Part shown: in pieces, positions 53,041 through 59,663 of the stretch
Layout: the number at the start of each line of letters is the position of its first letter
How positions within the stretch are numbered: the stretch's first letter is position 1
From: Candidatus Thorarchaeota archaeon
Lineage (GTDB): Archaea; Asgardarchaeota; Thorarchaeia; Thorarchaeales; Thorarchaeaceae
Reading direction: 5' to 3'
DNA: 59,663 nucleotides
NCBI GenBank assembly: GCA_004524595.1
Contig: SDOA01000008.1
Span: 1 to 59,663 of the forward strand
Notes under the pieces: model-generated
Seen by the model: only the letters and a program-made list of their open reading frames with translations
Database searches by the model: none
What the model was told of the DNA's origin: nothing
Translations under genes and position numbers: made by a program

Positions 53041-54352
53041 TGAGAAGTCCTCCTATGGCGATTATTACTACTGCTACAAGGTAGGCGAGTATCAATTGAT
53101 AGAGCACAGAGAATGATGTCCACTTCCATGAACCTGTTTCTTTTCTGATAGCACCAATTGTTGCAAGGCATGGAACATAGAGTAGAACGAAGACCATCAA
53201 TGCGAAAGCTGTCACTGGTGTAATACTTGCGAGTAATGCTGATGCAAGACTCCCTGTCCCCTCAATTGCATATATGATTGAGAGTGTCTGAACTACTGCC
53301 TCCTTTGCAATGAAACCAAAGATGAGAGCAGTTACGATTTGCCAGCTAAAGCCTAAAGGCATAAAGATGGGCTCAAAAAATTTCCCAAGAATACTTGCAA
53401 ATGAACTCTCAACAGAAACCCCATACCCCGCAGGACCAAATGAGGAGAGAGCCCACATAATGAGTGCTCCAACTAGGAGATATGTTCCAGCTGTCTTCAG
53501 AAAGAGAAGACCACGATCCCACATGTGACGAAATGAGCCGTGAACGGTGGGTAATTGATATTGTGAGAGTTCCATAAGTAGTGAGGATGATTCTTCTCTG
53601 AATAGCACTTTCTTGAAGATGAGTGAGACTATTATTGCCATCACAATCCCTAGTATATATATGAGAAATACCACTGTGCCGGCGTAATTGGGGAAGAAGA
53701 CCCCCGCAATGAGTATGTATATTGGCAGTCTCCCAGCACATGACATCAGTGGGCTCACCAAGATAGTTGTCAGACGATTAGACCTTCCATCAACGGTTCT
53801 CGCAGCCATGACTGCCGCAACACTACAACCAAAACCCAGTAGAAGCGGGATGAAGCTTCTCCCGTGGAGCCCCATCTTCATCATGAGTCGATCCATGACG
53901 AAAGCGGCTCTTGAAAGATATCCACTATCCTCTAAGATTGAGATGGCAAGATAGAGGAAGAAAATGGGTGGCACAAATGTGAGAATGAAGCCAACGCCTG
54001 CGAGAACTCCATCAGTTAGAAGCGAAGCAAGCCAGGGTATCGGAATTTGTGAAGTATAGGATCCAAGCCAATTGAAGAGTTGTGTTATCATCTCCATAAA
54101 GACCGTGGAGATCTGAAACGTGAAGTGAAACATAGCCCACATAATTACAAGAAAGATTGGTAGACCCAGGTACCTATGGAGTAGAACCCTATCAAACATA
54201 TCACTAAGAACCCATTTTGCATGTCCTGGTTCATAGACTTCACAGAGAATATTCCCTATGATCTCATATCGAGCATCAGCCAATACCAGCTGTGGATCAA
54301 TCTCTAAATCCTCCATATCTGATTCAATATCAAGTTCTGGAGGTTCTGTCAA
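53033..54352 (-). CDS. feoB: FeoB permease part (transmembrane domain of split FeoB)
   Basis: The 439-residue protein carries the FeoB transmembrane region: Gate-type domains (VGFILTFVPPIFFLYLAISILEDSGYLSRAAFVMDRLMMKMGLHGRSFIPLLLGFGCSVAAVMAARTVDGRSNRL; LVGALIMWALSSFGP) with the conserved GFGCSVA and the PIFMPLGFSWQ end. The GTPase domain is a separate gene just upstream. Their boundary is a TTGA overlap (TTG start at 54352, TGA of the GTPase gene at 54349-54351), so they are coupled. FeoB imports Fe2+. The split is similar in effect to a normal FeoB cut at the GTPase/permease junction. Confidence 0.88.
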   Translation of the reverse strand: MTEPPELDIESDMEDLEIDPQLVLADARYEIIGNILCEVYEPGHAKWVLSDMFDRVLLHRYLGLPIFLVIMWAMFHFTFQISTVFMEMITQLFNWLGSYTSQIPIPWLASLLTDGVLAGVGFILTFVPPIFFLYLAISILEDSGYLSRAAFVMDRLMMKMGLHGRSFIPLLLGFGCSVAAVMAARTVDGRSNRLTTILVSPLMSCAGRLPIYILIAGVFFPNYAGTVVFLIYILGIVMAIIVSLIFKKVLFREESSSLLMELSQYQLPTVHGSFRHMWDRGLLFLKTAGTYLLVGALIMWALSSFGPAGYGVSVESSFASILGKFFEPIFMPLGFSWQIVTALIFGFIAKEAVVQTLSIIYAIEGTGSLASALLASITPVTAFALMVFVLLYVPCLATIGAIRKETGSWKWTSFSVLYQLILAYLVAVVIIAIGGLLIG

Positions 54353-55170
54353 AATGATACCTCCAAGATCCTCTTTCTTAACTCATCGTCAACAACTAGT
54401 CCTAAGATCTCTCTATCTCTCTCCAGCAGCTTCAGAGCTAACCATCGTGGAGGAAATCTATCAAGAAGTTCCTTATCCTCCTCAAGAATTGTTACAATTG
54501 TTTTCAGTTTGGATTCAATCTCTGGATTATACTTTATAGTGGGTGGTCTAAGGCGCTCAAATTCTCCATGATGATGAAACCGAGGATGGTAATGTAAATG
54601 ATCATCATCATTATTACCTGGTAGATGTTCAATTGCAAGGGCTCCTTTTTTAGAATTGTTCAGAACATGTTTTGGAGTGACCTCCAATATCTTGTCTTTT
54701 AGTTCATCTAATCCCTCTTTTTTCGTTGCTGTCGTGGTGACAACTGGGGCACCTAGCTTCTTTCCAAGAGTCTCAATGTCAATCTTATCTCCACGAGCTT
54801 GTACAACATCGAACATATTGAGTACAACAACAAGATTCACTTGAAGTTCAATCAGAAGTAATGTCAAGTAGAGGTTCCGTTCTAATTGCGAAGCATTGAG
54901 TATGTCAACAACCACATCTGGTCTATGGTCTACTATATACTGCCTTGCGATTCTTTCATCCTCCGAAATTGAACTAAGACTGTACACACCAGGTAGGTCA
55001 ACAACTTCAAATTCGTACCCTTGATGTGAATAAAAGCCCTCTTTTTTTTCTACAGTCTTTCCCGGCCAGTTCCCGGTGTGTTGCTTCATACCTGTAAGGC
55101 TATTGAAGATTACAGACTTTCCAACATTGGGATTACCAATTAGTGCTACACGTACTCTCATTAAAATCAC
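54349..55170 (-). CDS. feoB: FeoB GTPase part (G and GDI domains of split FeoB)
   Basis: The 273-residue protein has G1 GNPNVGKS (12-19), G3 DLPGVYSL (about 58-65), G4 NMFD (about 117-120) and a G5-like ATKKEGLDEL, the arrangement of the FeoB N-terminal GTPase. The following helical region (LGKKLGAPVV and then LKDKILEVTPKHVL) fits the GDI-like domain, and a His-rich stretch (DDDHLHYHPRFHHH) is an unusual insertion near 190-205. It ends at the permease start in a TTGA overlap. GTG 55170 overlaps feoA; ATG 55161 is also possible. GTP hydrolysis gates iron flow. Confidence 0.9.
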   Translation of the reverse strand: MILMRVRVALIGNPNVGKSVIFNSLTGMKQHTGNWPGKTVEKKEGFYSHQGYEFEVVDLPGVYSLSSISEDERIARQYIVDHRPDVVVDILNASQLERNLYLTLLLIELQVNLVVVLNMFDVVQARGDKIDIETLGKKLGAPVVTTTATKKEGLDELKDKILEVTPKHVLNNSKKGALAIEHLPGNNDDDHLHYHPRFHHHGEFERLRPPTIKYNPEIESKLKTIVTILEEDKELLDRFPPRWLALKLLERDREILGLVVDDELRKRILEVSF

Positions 55171-55544
55171 CCCTTTACTTCTTCAACTAATAGACGTCTT
55201 GCTAACCCGTGACCTAAAGCGATCCTTGTTCCTCGTACTTCAACAAGAACTGGTCCAAATCTACTTCCTTGAACAACTTTGAACAAGCAACCTTTCGTTA
55301 GGCCTAAGTCCAAGAGGCGTTTCAGGATTCCTGACTCATCCGGCCAATGCTTCTTCTGAAACCCTGGTCTGAACCAATGATGGCCATGCTTTCTCTCTCC
55401 CCACCCTCGGTGTTTATGTTTTCCAAATCCTCTTTTTCCCCATCCACTGTCCGAAACACCAACTAACTTGCAGACTGTACCCGATTTTATTGCATTTAAT
55501 GGGATGTTTGTCAATATCTCTGTTCTTGTCCCGTTTTTGTCCAT
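55167..55544 (-). CDS. feoA: FeoA-like protein with a histidine/glycine-rich insertion
   Basis: The 125-residue protein has a FeoA SH3-like fold: an N-terminal SGTVCKLVGVSDSGWGKRG strand, and after the insert RLLDLGLTKGCLFKVV and VEVRGTRIALGHGLARRLLV, the pattern of FeoA. Ordinary FeoA is about 75-90 residues. The extra 40 or so residues (about 31-70, GWGKRGFGKHKHRGW then KHGHHWF) are rich in His, Gly and Trp and could bind metal. It is first in the feo operon, with operator-like palindromes and a TATA box upstream, and overlaps feoB's GTPase gene by four bases. Confidence 0.82.
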   Translation of the reverse strand: MDKNGTRTEILTNIPLNAIKSGTVCKLVGVSDSGWGKRGFGKHKHRGWGERKHGHHWFRPGFQKKHWPDESGILKRLLDLGLTKGCLFKVVQGSRFGPVLVEVRGTRIALGHGLARRLLVEEVKG

Positions 55545-55596
55545 GGTTTCACCTCTCTGATTTTTGGACTTGCGTGTGACAGACGCAAATATGAAG

Positions 55597-55627
55597 TTAG
55601 TCTAGACTAAGATTTAGATTGGACTAA
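55597..55627 (-). promoter_or_regulatory. Tandem DtxR/IdeR-like operator palindromes upstream of feoA
   Basis: TTAGTCTAGACTAA (55597-55610) is a perfect 14-bp palindrome. A second, TTAGATTGGACTAA (55614-55627), is an imperfect copy of the same TTAG-x6-CTAA frame. The TTAG...CTAA arms match the DtxR/IdeR consensus. Both lie between the TATA-like CTTATAAG (55628-55635) and feoA; the predicted start near 55605 falls inside the first palindrome, so bound repressor would block initiation. Confidence 0.75.
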
Positions 55628-55635
55628 CTTATAAG
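55628..55635 (-). promoter_or_regulatory. TATA box of the feo operon
   Basis: CTTATAAG is self-complementary and centred about 26 bases upstream of a start near 55605, directly abutting the second operator palindrome. The leader to the feoA ATG at 55544 would be about 60 bases, with GAGAGGTG as ribosome site. Confidence 0.65.
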
Positions 55636-55718
55636 CATATCCAATGGGGCTGTGTCGATTGTTTTCTAATTGTTTGTACTGACCACAATTGTTACATATC
55701 GAATGATATGCTCAGCAT

Positions 55719-57113
55719 ATGGGGATTGGAATGACTTATCACAATACTCCACTGAAATATGGTGATCTAATCATTGACGAGTTCATCCCAAAAGATGTCC
55801 ACGATGTTTCCATCTTGCGGGTTGATGAATACAAACCTGACTTTTCTGATTTGAAGAAGAAGCTTAATCAGGTGCTTGATGAACCTCTCGGCTCGAAGCC
55901 ATTTGATGAGTTAATTAAAGAAGTCTACAAAAAAGGGAAACGTATTCTCTTTATGATAGATGACAAGACACGCCCAAATATCCATACAAAAATTCTATTG
56001 CCTCTCATTGCTGACCGACTTCTGAAACGTGGTGTCCAAAAGGAAGACATCCAAATCATTGTTTCAAGTGGGTCGCATGCGATTGCAAGTCCAAAGGAGT
56101 TGCAGGAAAGGATTCTTGGGCCTGAACTCTACAAGGTCTGGGGAGACCACGTTCTCACCCACAACTGTGATAGTGGAAACTCAAATGTGGGCACAACCAC
56201 AAGAGGTACACCTATACTAATTGATGATCAGGTTCTTGCCTCTTGCCTCTTAATACCTCTATCTGATAGTGAATACCATTATTTTGCCGGGCAAGCAGGA
56301 ACTGTGAAGTTGTTCTGTCCAGGAGTAGCTGGTCGAGAGACTATCAGAATCAACCATCCTCGGATGTTCGACCTCAAGAAGGGATTTCATGATGGCTGTC
56401 GTCTTGGCAATTGTGAAGGAAATCCTGTAATTGAGGATATGATTGAAATCACCACTATGATGAAAAAGAAGATTCCAATCTTCTGTGTTGATGCCATTGT
56501 AAATGATGGCAAAATTGTCTATCTGCAGGCTGGAGACATCATTGAATGCCATAAAGCCGCATCTCCGCCACTAAGGAAGTTGCGTGTTGTTGACGTCGAT
56601 GAACCGGGTGATCTTGTTTTTGTATCAGTTGGTGAACTTGGTGTGAACCTCTATCAGGCTGGAAAGGGGATACATGCAGCTTGGAACGCGATTCGACATG
56701 ACAGAAAAGGATGGATAGTCTTACTTGCTCCCTGTGAAGATGGTATCGGCAGTGCTGCATATGAAGAAGCAATGGAGGCTGCTAGAGACCTCGAAGTTCA
56801 AGATGCACTCAAATTTGTCATTGAGACCTATTGCTCTGAAAAGACGTTCAAGATAGGGAATCAAAAGCCTCCTGACCTCTTCAGAATCCTCTTGGATGTC
56901 ACAGAGGGGAATATCAAGATAATTAGTGGTCTTGACCCAGATCAGCTTCGTAGTGTCTATCGAATGGAAGGCTGCAAACCAAATCATCCTCGTGAAGTTC
57001 AAAAGATACTCAGAGACATTGTGATGAGGTTCCTTAAAGAGAATCCAAATCCACGAGTCTATGTTTTGGATGATCCAGGCCTTCTTGTTACTGTTAAAAA
57101 CCAAATTCGCTAA
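55719..57113 (+). CDS. LarA-family protein (nickel-dependent lactate racemase-like, DUF2088)
   Basis: A 464-residue protein with the LarA arrangement: an N-terminal domain with FMIDDKTRPNIHTKILLPLIADRLLKRGV and IIVSSGSHAIASPKELQERILG, then HNCDSGNSNVGTTTRGTPILI and HYFAGQAGTVKLFCPGVAGRETIRINHPRMF, the counterpart of the SGG.K.I.PG stretch that carries the Lys linked to the Ni-pincer nucleotide. The Lys is present but SGG reads AGTV. The C-terminal domain follows. LarA homologues racemise or epimerise 2-hydroxy acids. The start is ATG 55719 or 55731. It is divergent from feoA and may share the operator region. Confidence 0.85.
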   Translation: MGIGMTYHNTPLKYGDLIIDEFIPKDVHDVSILRVDEYKPDFSDLKKKLNQVLDEPLGSKPFDELIKEVYKKGKRILFMIDDKTRPNIHTKILLPLIADRLLKRGVQKEDIQIIVSSGSHAIASPKELQERILGPELYKVWGDHVLTHNCDSGNSNVGTTTRGTPILIDDQVLASCLLIPLSDSEYHYFAGQAGTVKLFCPGVAGRETIRINHPRMFDLKKGFHDGCRLGNCEGNPVIEDMIEITTMMKKKIPIFCVDAIVNDGKIVYLQAGDIIECHKAASPPLRKLRVVDVDEPGDLVFVSVGELGVNLYQAGKGIHAAWNAIRHDRKGWIVLLAPCEDGIGSAAYEEAMEAARDLEVQDALKFVIETYCSEKTFKIGNQKPPDLFRILLDVTEGNIKIISGLDPDQLRSVYRMEGCKPNHPREVQKILRDIVMRFLKENPNPRVYVLDDPGLLVTVKNQIR

Positions 57114-57126
57114 GATTATGGTATTT

Positions 57127-57178
57127 AAAGAGCATGCTCTTTGGGAGAAAGATGGAACCAGCAACCTTTGCAAGGTTG
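57127..57178. terminator. Two hairpins between convergent larA-like and cysS genes
   Basis: AAAGAGCATGCTCTTT (57127-57142) is a perfect 16-bp palindrome, and CAACCTT (57162-57168) with AAGGTTG (57172-57178) forms a perfect 7-bp stem with a 3-base loop. They lie in the 130-base gap between stops of genes facing each other and could act as a bidirectional terminator. No T-run follows either directly. Confidence 0.4.
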
Positions 57179-57244
57179 TCCCACAGAGGACACTACTTTA
57201 TTCCAATGTGATCATCCATTACTGGTTCTACTCTCATGATGGTG

Positions 57245-58681
57245 CTACTCGATTTTCCAAGTAGGACCATCTTTTGTATCAGTAACTACTATCCCTAGTT
57301 TTGCTAGTCGGTCTCGAATCAGGTCTGCTAATGGAAAGTTCTTTGATTTTCGAGCCTCCTCTCTCAGTTCTATGAGGAACTCGATGACTCCTTTCAAAGT
57401 TTCAGAGGAAACAACAGATTCATCTTTGGCATCGCCTATTGCTAGATCAATTCCTAGGATGGAAGTTAATTCGAGGAGTATGGCGAGCGCCTCTCTAAGA
57501 ACAGCTGCCCCTTCTATATTATTGGTGAGAGTATTTATCTCACGAATGTAGGTGAAAATTTCTGCTATTGCTCCAGGAGTATTAAAATCATCATTCATAG
57601 CAGTTTCAAAACCCTCACGAACCTTCTTTGATGCTTTTGCAAGTTTCTTATCTGCATCTGATTCTCGACTTCCGGTTCGTTCAAGAATGGAAATACGTCC
57701 TTTGATCGTATCTACAGCATTCTTGATTCGTTCCAGAGATTGGATTGCCTGCTTCAGCGCATCATCATTGTAGTCAAGTGGCTGTCGATATTGACCTGAC
57801 ACAAGATAGAATCTCACAGCCTGATGATCGTAGTTATCAAGGACTTCTCTCGCTGTAGAGAAATTCTTCTCAGACTTTGACATCTTCTCGCTGTTGATGG
57901 TCAGGAATCCATTATGCAACCAGTACTTGACTGGTGTGTCAATCTCATAAGCTGCAGCAGATTGAGCAATCTCATTCTCGTGGTGTGGAAAGATGAGGTC
58001 TTGTCCGCCTCCGTGAATGTCGAATGGGAGACCTAGATAGTGCTTGCCCATGACTGAACATTCAGCATGCCAACCTGGTCGACCCTTTCCCCAGGGACTC
58101 TCCCACGAGGGTTCTCCTGGCTTCTCAGCTTTCCAGAGAGCAAAGTCTCTCGGGTCTTGTTTCTTATCATCAGGTTCAACACGTGCCACTGTCGAGTCAT
58201 CATCTACACTGATTTTAGAGAGAATCCCGTATCTGTCCCATTCGCTCACATCGAAGTAGACATCCCCATCAACAACATACCCTTTGCCATGTTTAACAAT
58301 CAATTCCACCATCTCGATGATATCATCGATATGCTCTGTTGCACGTGGATTGACAGTTGCAGGTTTCAGGTTGAGTTGATTAGCAATAATCTTGTATTCT
58401 GCAATGAACTTCGAAGCGAGATCTCCAACAGTGATTCCCTCTTCGTTTGCGCGATTGATCATCTTGTCATCAATATCTGTAAAATTCACAATATACTGAA
58501 CACGATAACCCAAGTATTCCAGATATCTGCGAATCGTATCAAAGACTGAGAAGGACCTAGCATTACCTATGTGGGGGTAATCGTAGACCGTCGGCCCACA
58601 GACATAGATTCGAACTGTGTTTCCTTCAAGTGGTACAAAGTCTTCCTTCTGTCGGGTTAGGGTGTTGTATACTCTTAGCAT
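57245..58681 (-). CDS. cysS: Cysteinyl-tRNA synthetase
   Basis: Class I synthetase that charges tRNA-Cys, 478 residues from ATG 58681 (MLRVYNTL). The signature motifs are all in place: CGPTVYDYPHIGNAR (zinc-ligand Cys and the HIGH motif as HIGN), WHAECSVMGKHYLG (zinc-ligand Cys), HGGGQDLIFPHHENEIAQS and KMSKS (about 265). The C-terminal helical anticodon-binding domain follows. The open frame extends to 58732, adding 17 unmatched residues; ATG 58681 has a GGTAGAGATT ribosome site and begins where the family does. It is monocistronic. Confidence 0.97.
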   Translation of the reverse strand: MLRVYNTLTRQKEDFVPLEGNTVRIYVCGPTVYDYPHIGNARSFSVFDTIRRYLEYLGYRVQYIVNFTDIDDKMINRANEEGITVGDLASKFIAEYKIIANQLNLKPATVNPRATEHIDDIIEMVELIVKHGKGYVVDGDVYFDVSEWDRYGILSKISVDDDSTVARVEPDDKKQDPRDFALWKAEKPGEPSWESPWGKGRPGWHAECSVMGKHYLGLPFDIHGGGQDLIFPHHENEIAQSAAAYEIDTPVKYWLHNGFLTINSEKMSKSEKNFSTAREVLDNYDHQAVRFYLVSGQYRQPLDYNDDALKQAIQSLERIKNAVDTIKGRISILERTGSRESDADKKLAKASKKVREGFETAMNDDFNTPGAIAEIFTYIREINTLTNNIEGAAVLREALAILLELTSILGIDLAIGDAKDESVVSSETLKGVIEFLIELREEARKSKNFPLADLIRDRLAKLGIVVTDTKDGPTWKIE

Positions 58682-58760
58682 AATCTCTACCCATCTATGC
58701 TCAGGTTGTTTTCTATAAAAAGGCGTCTGCAATTATTGCCTCTATTATAGTCAGTCCATT

Positions 58761-59045
58761 TTATTGCCATTGATATGCTTGTTTTTCTGGAGGTTCTATA
58801 TCCGTCTCAGTCAGGAAAACAAGATGCTGGTCTCCCTCCTTCATCAACCAGACATGCATCTTTGTATCTTTAAGGGCATCCAACATTGCTGTCCGATTTT
58901 CAAATGTAAGTCCCATGACCTTCAATAGACTGGACCAACTTATTACACGGTCAATATTCTTCTTTGCTGCTGCAAGAATACGACCTCTCGAAGCTTGTTC
59001 CATCTTAAGAATATCCGTATCACGTAGGACAGCTTTGATTCTCAT
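58761..59045 (-). CDS. Small unrecognised cytosolic protein (94 residues)
   Basis: The product has helices (DTDILKMEQASRGRILAAAKK, then SWSSLLKVMGL, TAMLDALKD) followed by a strand pair KMHVWLMKEGDQHLVFLTE. It shows no known motif. The N-terminal half is helix-rich, suggesting a helix-turn-helix-like unit, but no clear DNA-binding motif is seen. It lies upstream of cysS in the same direction, about 80 bases away, and could share its transcript. Gene confidence is moderate because the composition looks coding. Confidence 0.55.
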   Translation of the reverse strand: MRIKAVLRDTDILKMEQASRGRILAAAKKNIDRVISWSSLLKVMGLTFENRTAMLDALKDTKMHVWLMKEGDQHLVFLTETDIEPPEKQAYQWQ

Positions 59046-59161
59046 TGTTCTTCAAGATTGACACTGCAAAATACTCTCATAAGGATAACTCTTGACATTT
59101 AGCGAATTCTTATCAGTATAGAAAACCATAATGTATTCATTGTGTTCAGGAGCCATTCTCT

Positions 59162-59663
59162 GTGAAAATCGTCGAAAGTAATGACTGGTCACTCTATAGA
59201 TCAACGTGGCAAAAGTGCATGAAGGACTACTATTGGTACAAAGAGAACCCGATATTCGATTGGAATAAAGATGAAGAACTCGAAGAGATGGAGTCTAATT
59301 TTGGGAAGCCTGGCCATGTCTTTCTTGAGGCTCATAATAATGGTGAAATCGTCGGAATTCTTGGTTTGCGTTTTCGAGGAAAAGAAGCAAGCATACGGCG
59401 TTGGGAACCTGCTTCAGTAAAACACTCTAAGGATTATGAAATTGAACAACTGCTACTGCTACATGGTCTCAATCTTTTGGTAGAAAAAGGTGTTAAACGT
59501 GCAAAGGTTCTCATCAAGTATTCTGCTGACAACCGAAATGCTGCAAATCACCTCTTAGAACTCTATCAGAATACAGGATTTGAAAGGTATCAACCTGATG
59601 GAGTGGATTTAATTGTAGAGCTTTCGAAAGCTCCTTCATACTCTCATAAGGCTGCCAATGTAG
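59162..59663 (+). CDS. GNAT-like N-acetyltransferase (partial, 3' end outside window)
   Basis: GTG at 59162 opens a frame of 167 codons that runs to the window edge. After MKIVESNDWSLYRSTWQKCMKDYYW, the strand VFLEAHNNGEIVGILGLRFRGKEASIRRWEPA and the later VKRAKVLIKYSADNRNAANHLLELYQNTGFERY with DLIVEL follow the GNAT fold, including the C-terminal N..A...YxxxGF element. The coenzyme A-binding loop motif is weak, so acetyltransferase activity is inferred. The gap before it (59046-59161) is AT-rich and holds the divergent promoters. Confidence 0.65.
   Translation, partial: MKIVESNDWSLYRSTWQKCMKDYYWYKENPIFDWNKDEELEEMESNFGKPGHVFLEAHNNGEIVGILGLRFRGKEASIRRWEPASVKHSKDYEIEQLLLLHGLNLLVEKGVKRAKVLIKYSADNRNAANHLLELYQNTGFERYQPDGVDLIVELSKAPSYSHKAANV

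Overview
This is an archaeal chromosome segment. Two TFIIB-type transcription factors, an archaeal RadA, a FEN1 nuclease with a C-terminal PCNA-binding tail, an Fe-S XPD helicase, Mre11-Rad50 and TATA-box promoters all point to Archaea. A degenerate Ras-like GTPase, a lamin-tail-domain protein, a GH3-family adenylating enzyme, a leucine-rich protein and a giant Ig-repeat surface protein suggest an Asgard archaeon, perhaps Thorarchaeota-like. That placement is inference. The DNA is moderately AT-rich and genes are packed with many 1-17 nt overlaps.

Layout. 1-8.2 kb: a lamin-tail protein cut by the window edge, an FAD/NAD oxidoreductase, a mre11-rad50 pair whose Rad50 is about half normal length with no zinc hook, a CPBP membrane protease, a membrane protein and a GH3 enzyme. 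8.2-24.0 kb: fifteen consecutive plus-strand genes, nearly all touching or overlapping. They encode RadA, two RadB/KaiC-like paralogues (one without a P-loop), an XPD-type helicase, a Ski2/Hel308-like helicase with a SWIM zinc finger, a membrane-anchored HerA/VirB4-like protein with an eroded Walker A, a complete FEN1, three further membrane proteins and several unrecognised proteins. This is the most unusual part of the window and looks like a membrane-tethered DNA recombination or DNA transfer machine. 24.0-37.5 kb: two distantly related proteins of about 660 residues flank a locus for a 2604-residue cell-surface protein.

37.5-43.9 kb: a 35-bp direct repeat, an MFS transporter with a clear terminator, an M20 peptidase, a candidate structured RNA with its own TATA box, a possible nuclease, a small ORF broken by TGA, a second hairpin-rich gap and a GNAT acetyltransferase. 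43.9-51.8 kb: an alkyltransferase-like protein without the acceptor cysteine, tandem TFB genes, a leucine-rich protein, a MntA-HepT type toxin-antitoxin pair, a stand-alone BRCT protein, a bacterial-type NAD+-dependent DNA ligase and a pseudo-GTPase. 51.8-55.7 kb: a ferrous-iron uptake operon (feoA, split feoB, a membrane protein, feoC-like, DtxR-type regulator) with tandem DtxR-like palindromes between its TATA box and start. 55.7-59.7 kb: a LarA-family protein, cysteinyl-tRNA synthetase, a small unknown protein and a GNAT-like protein cut by the right edge.

All assignments come from reading motifs by eye. No database search was possible.
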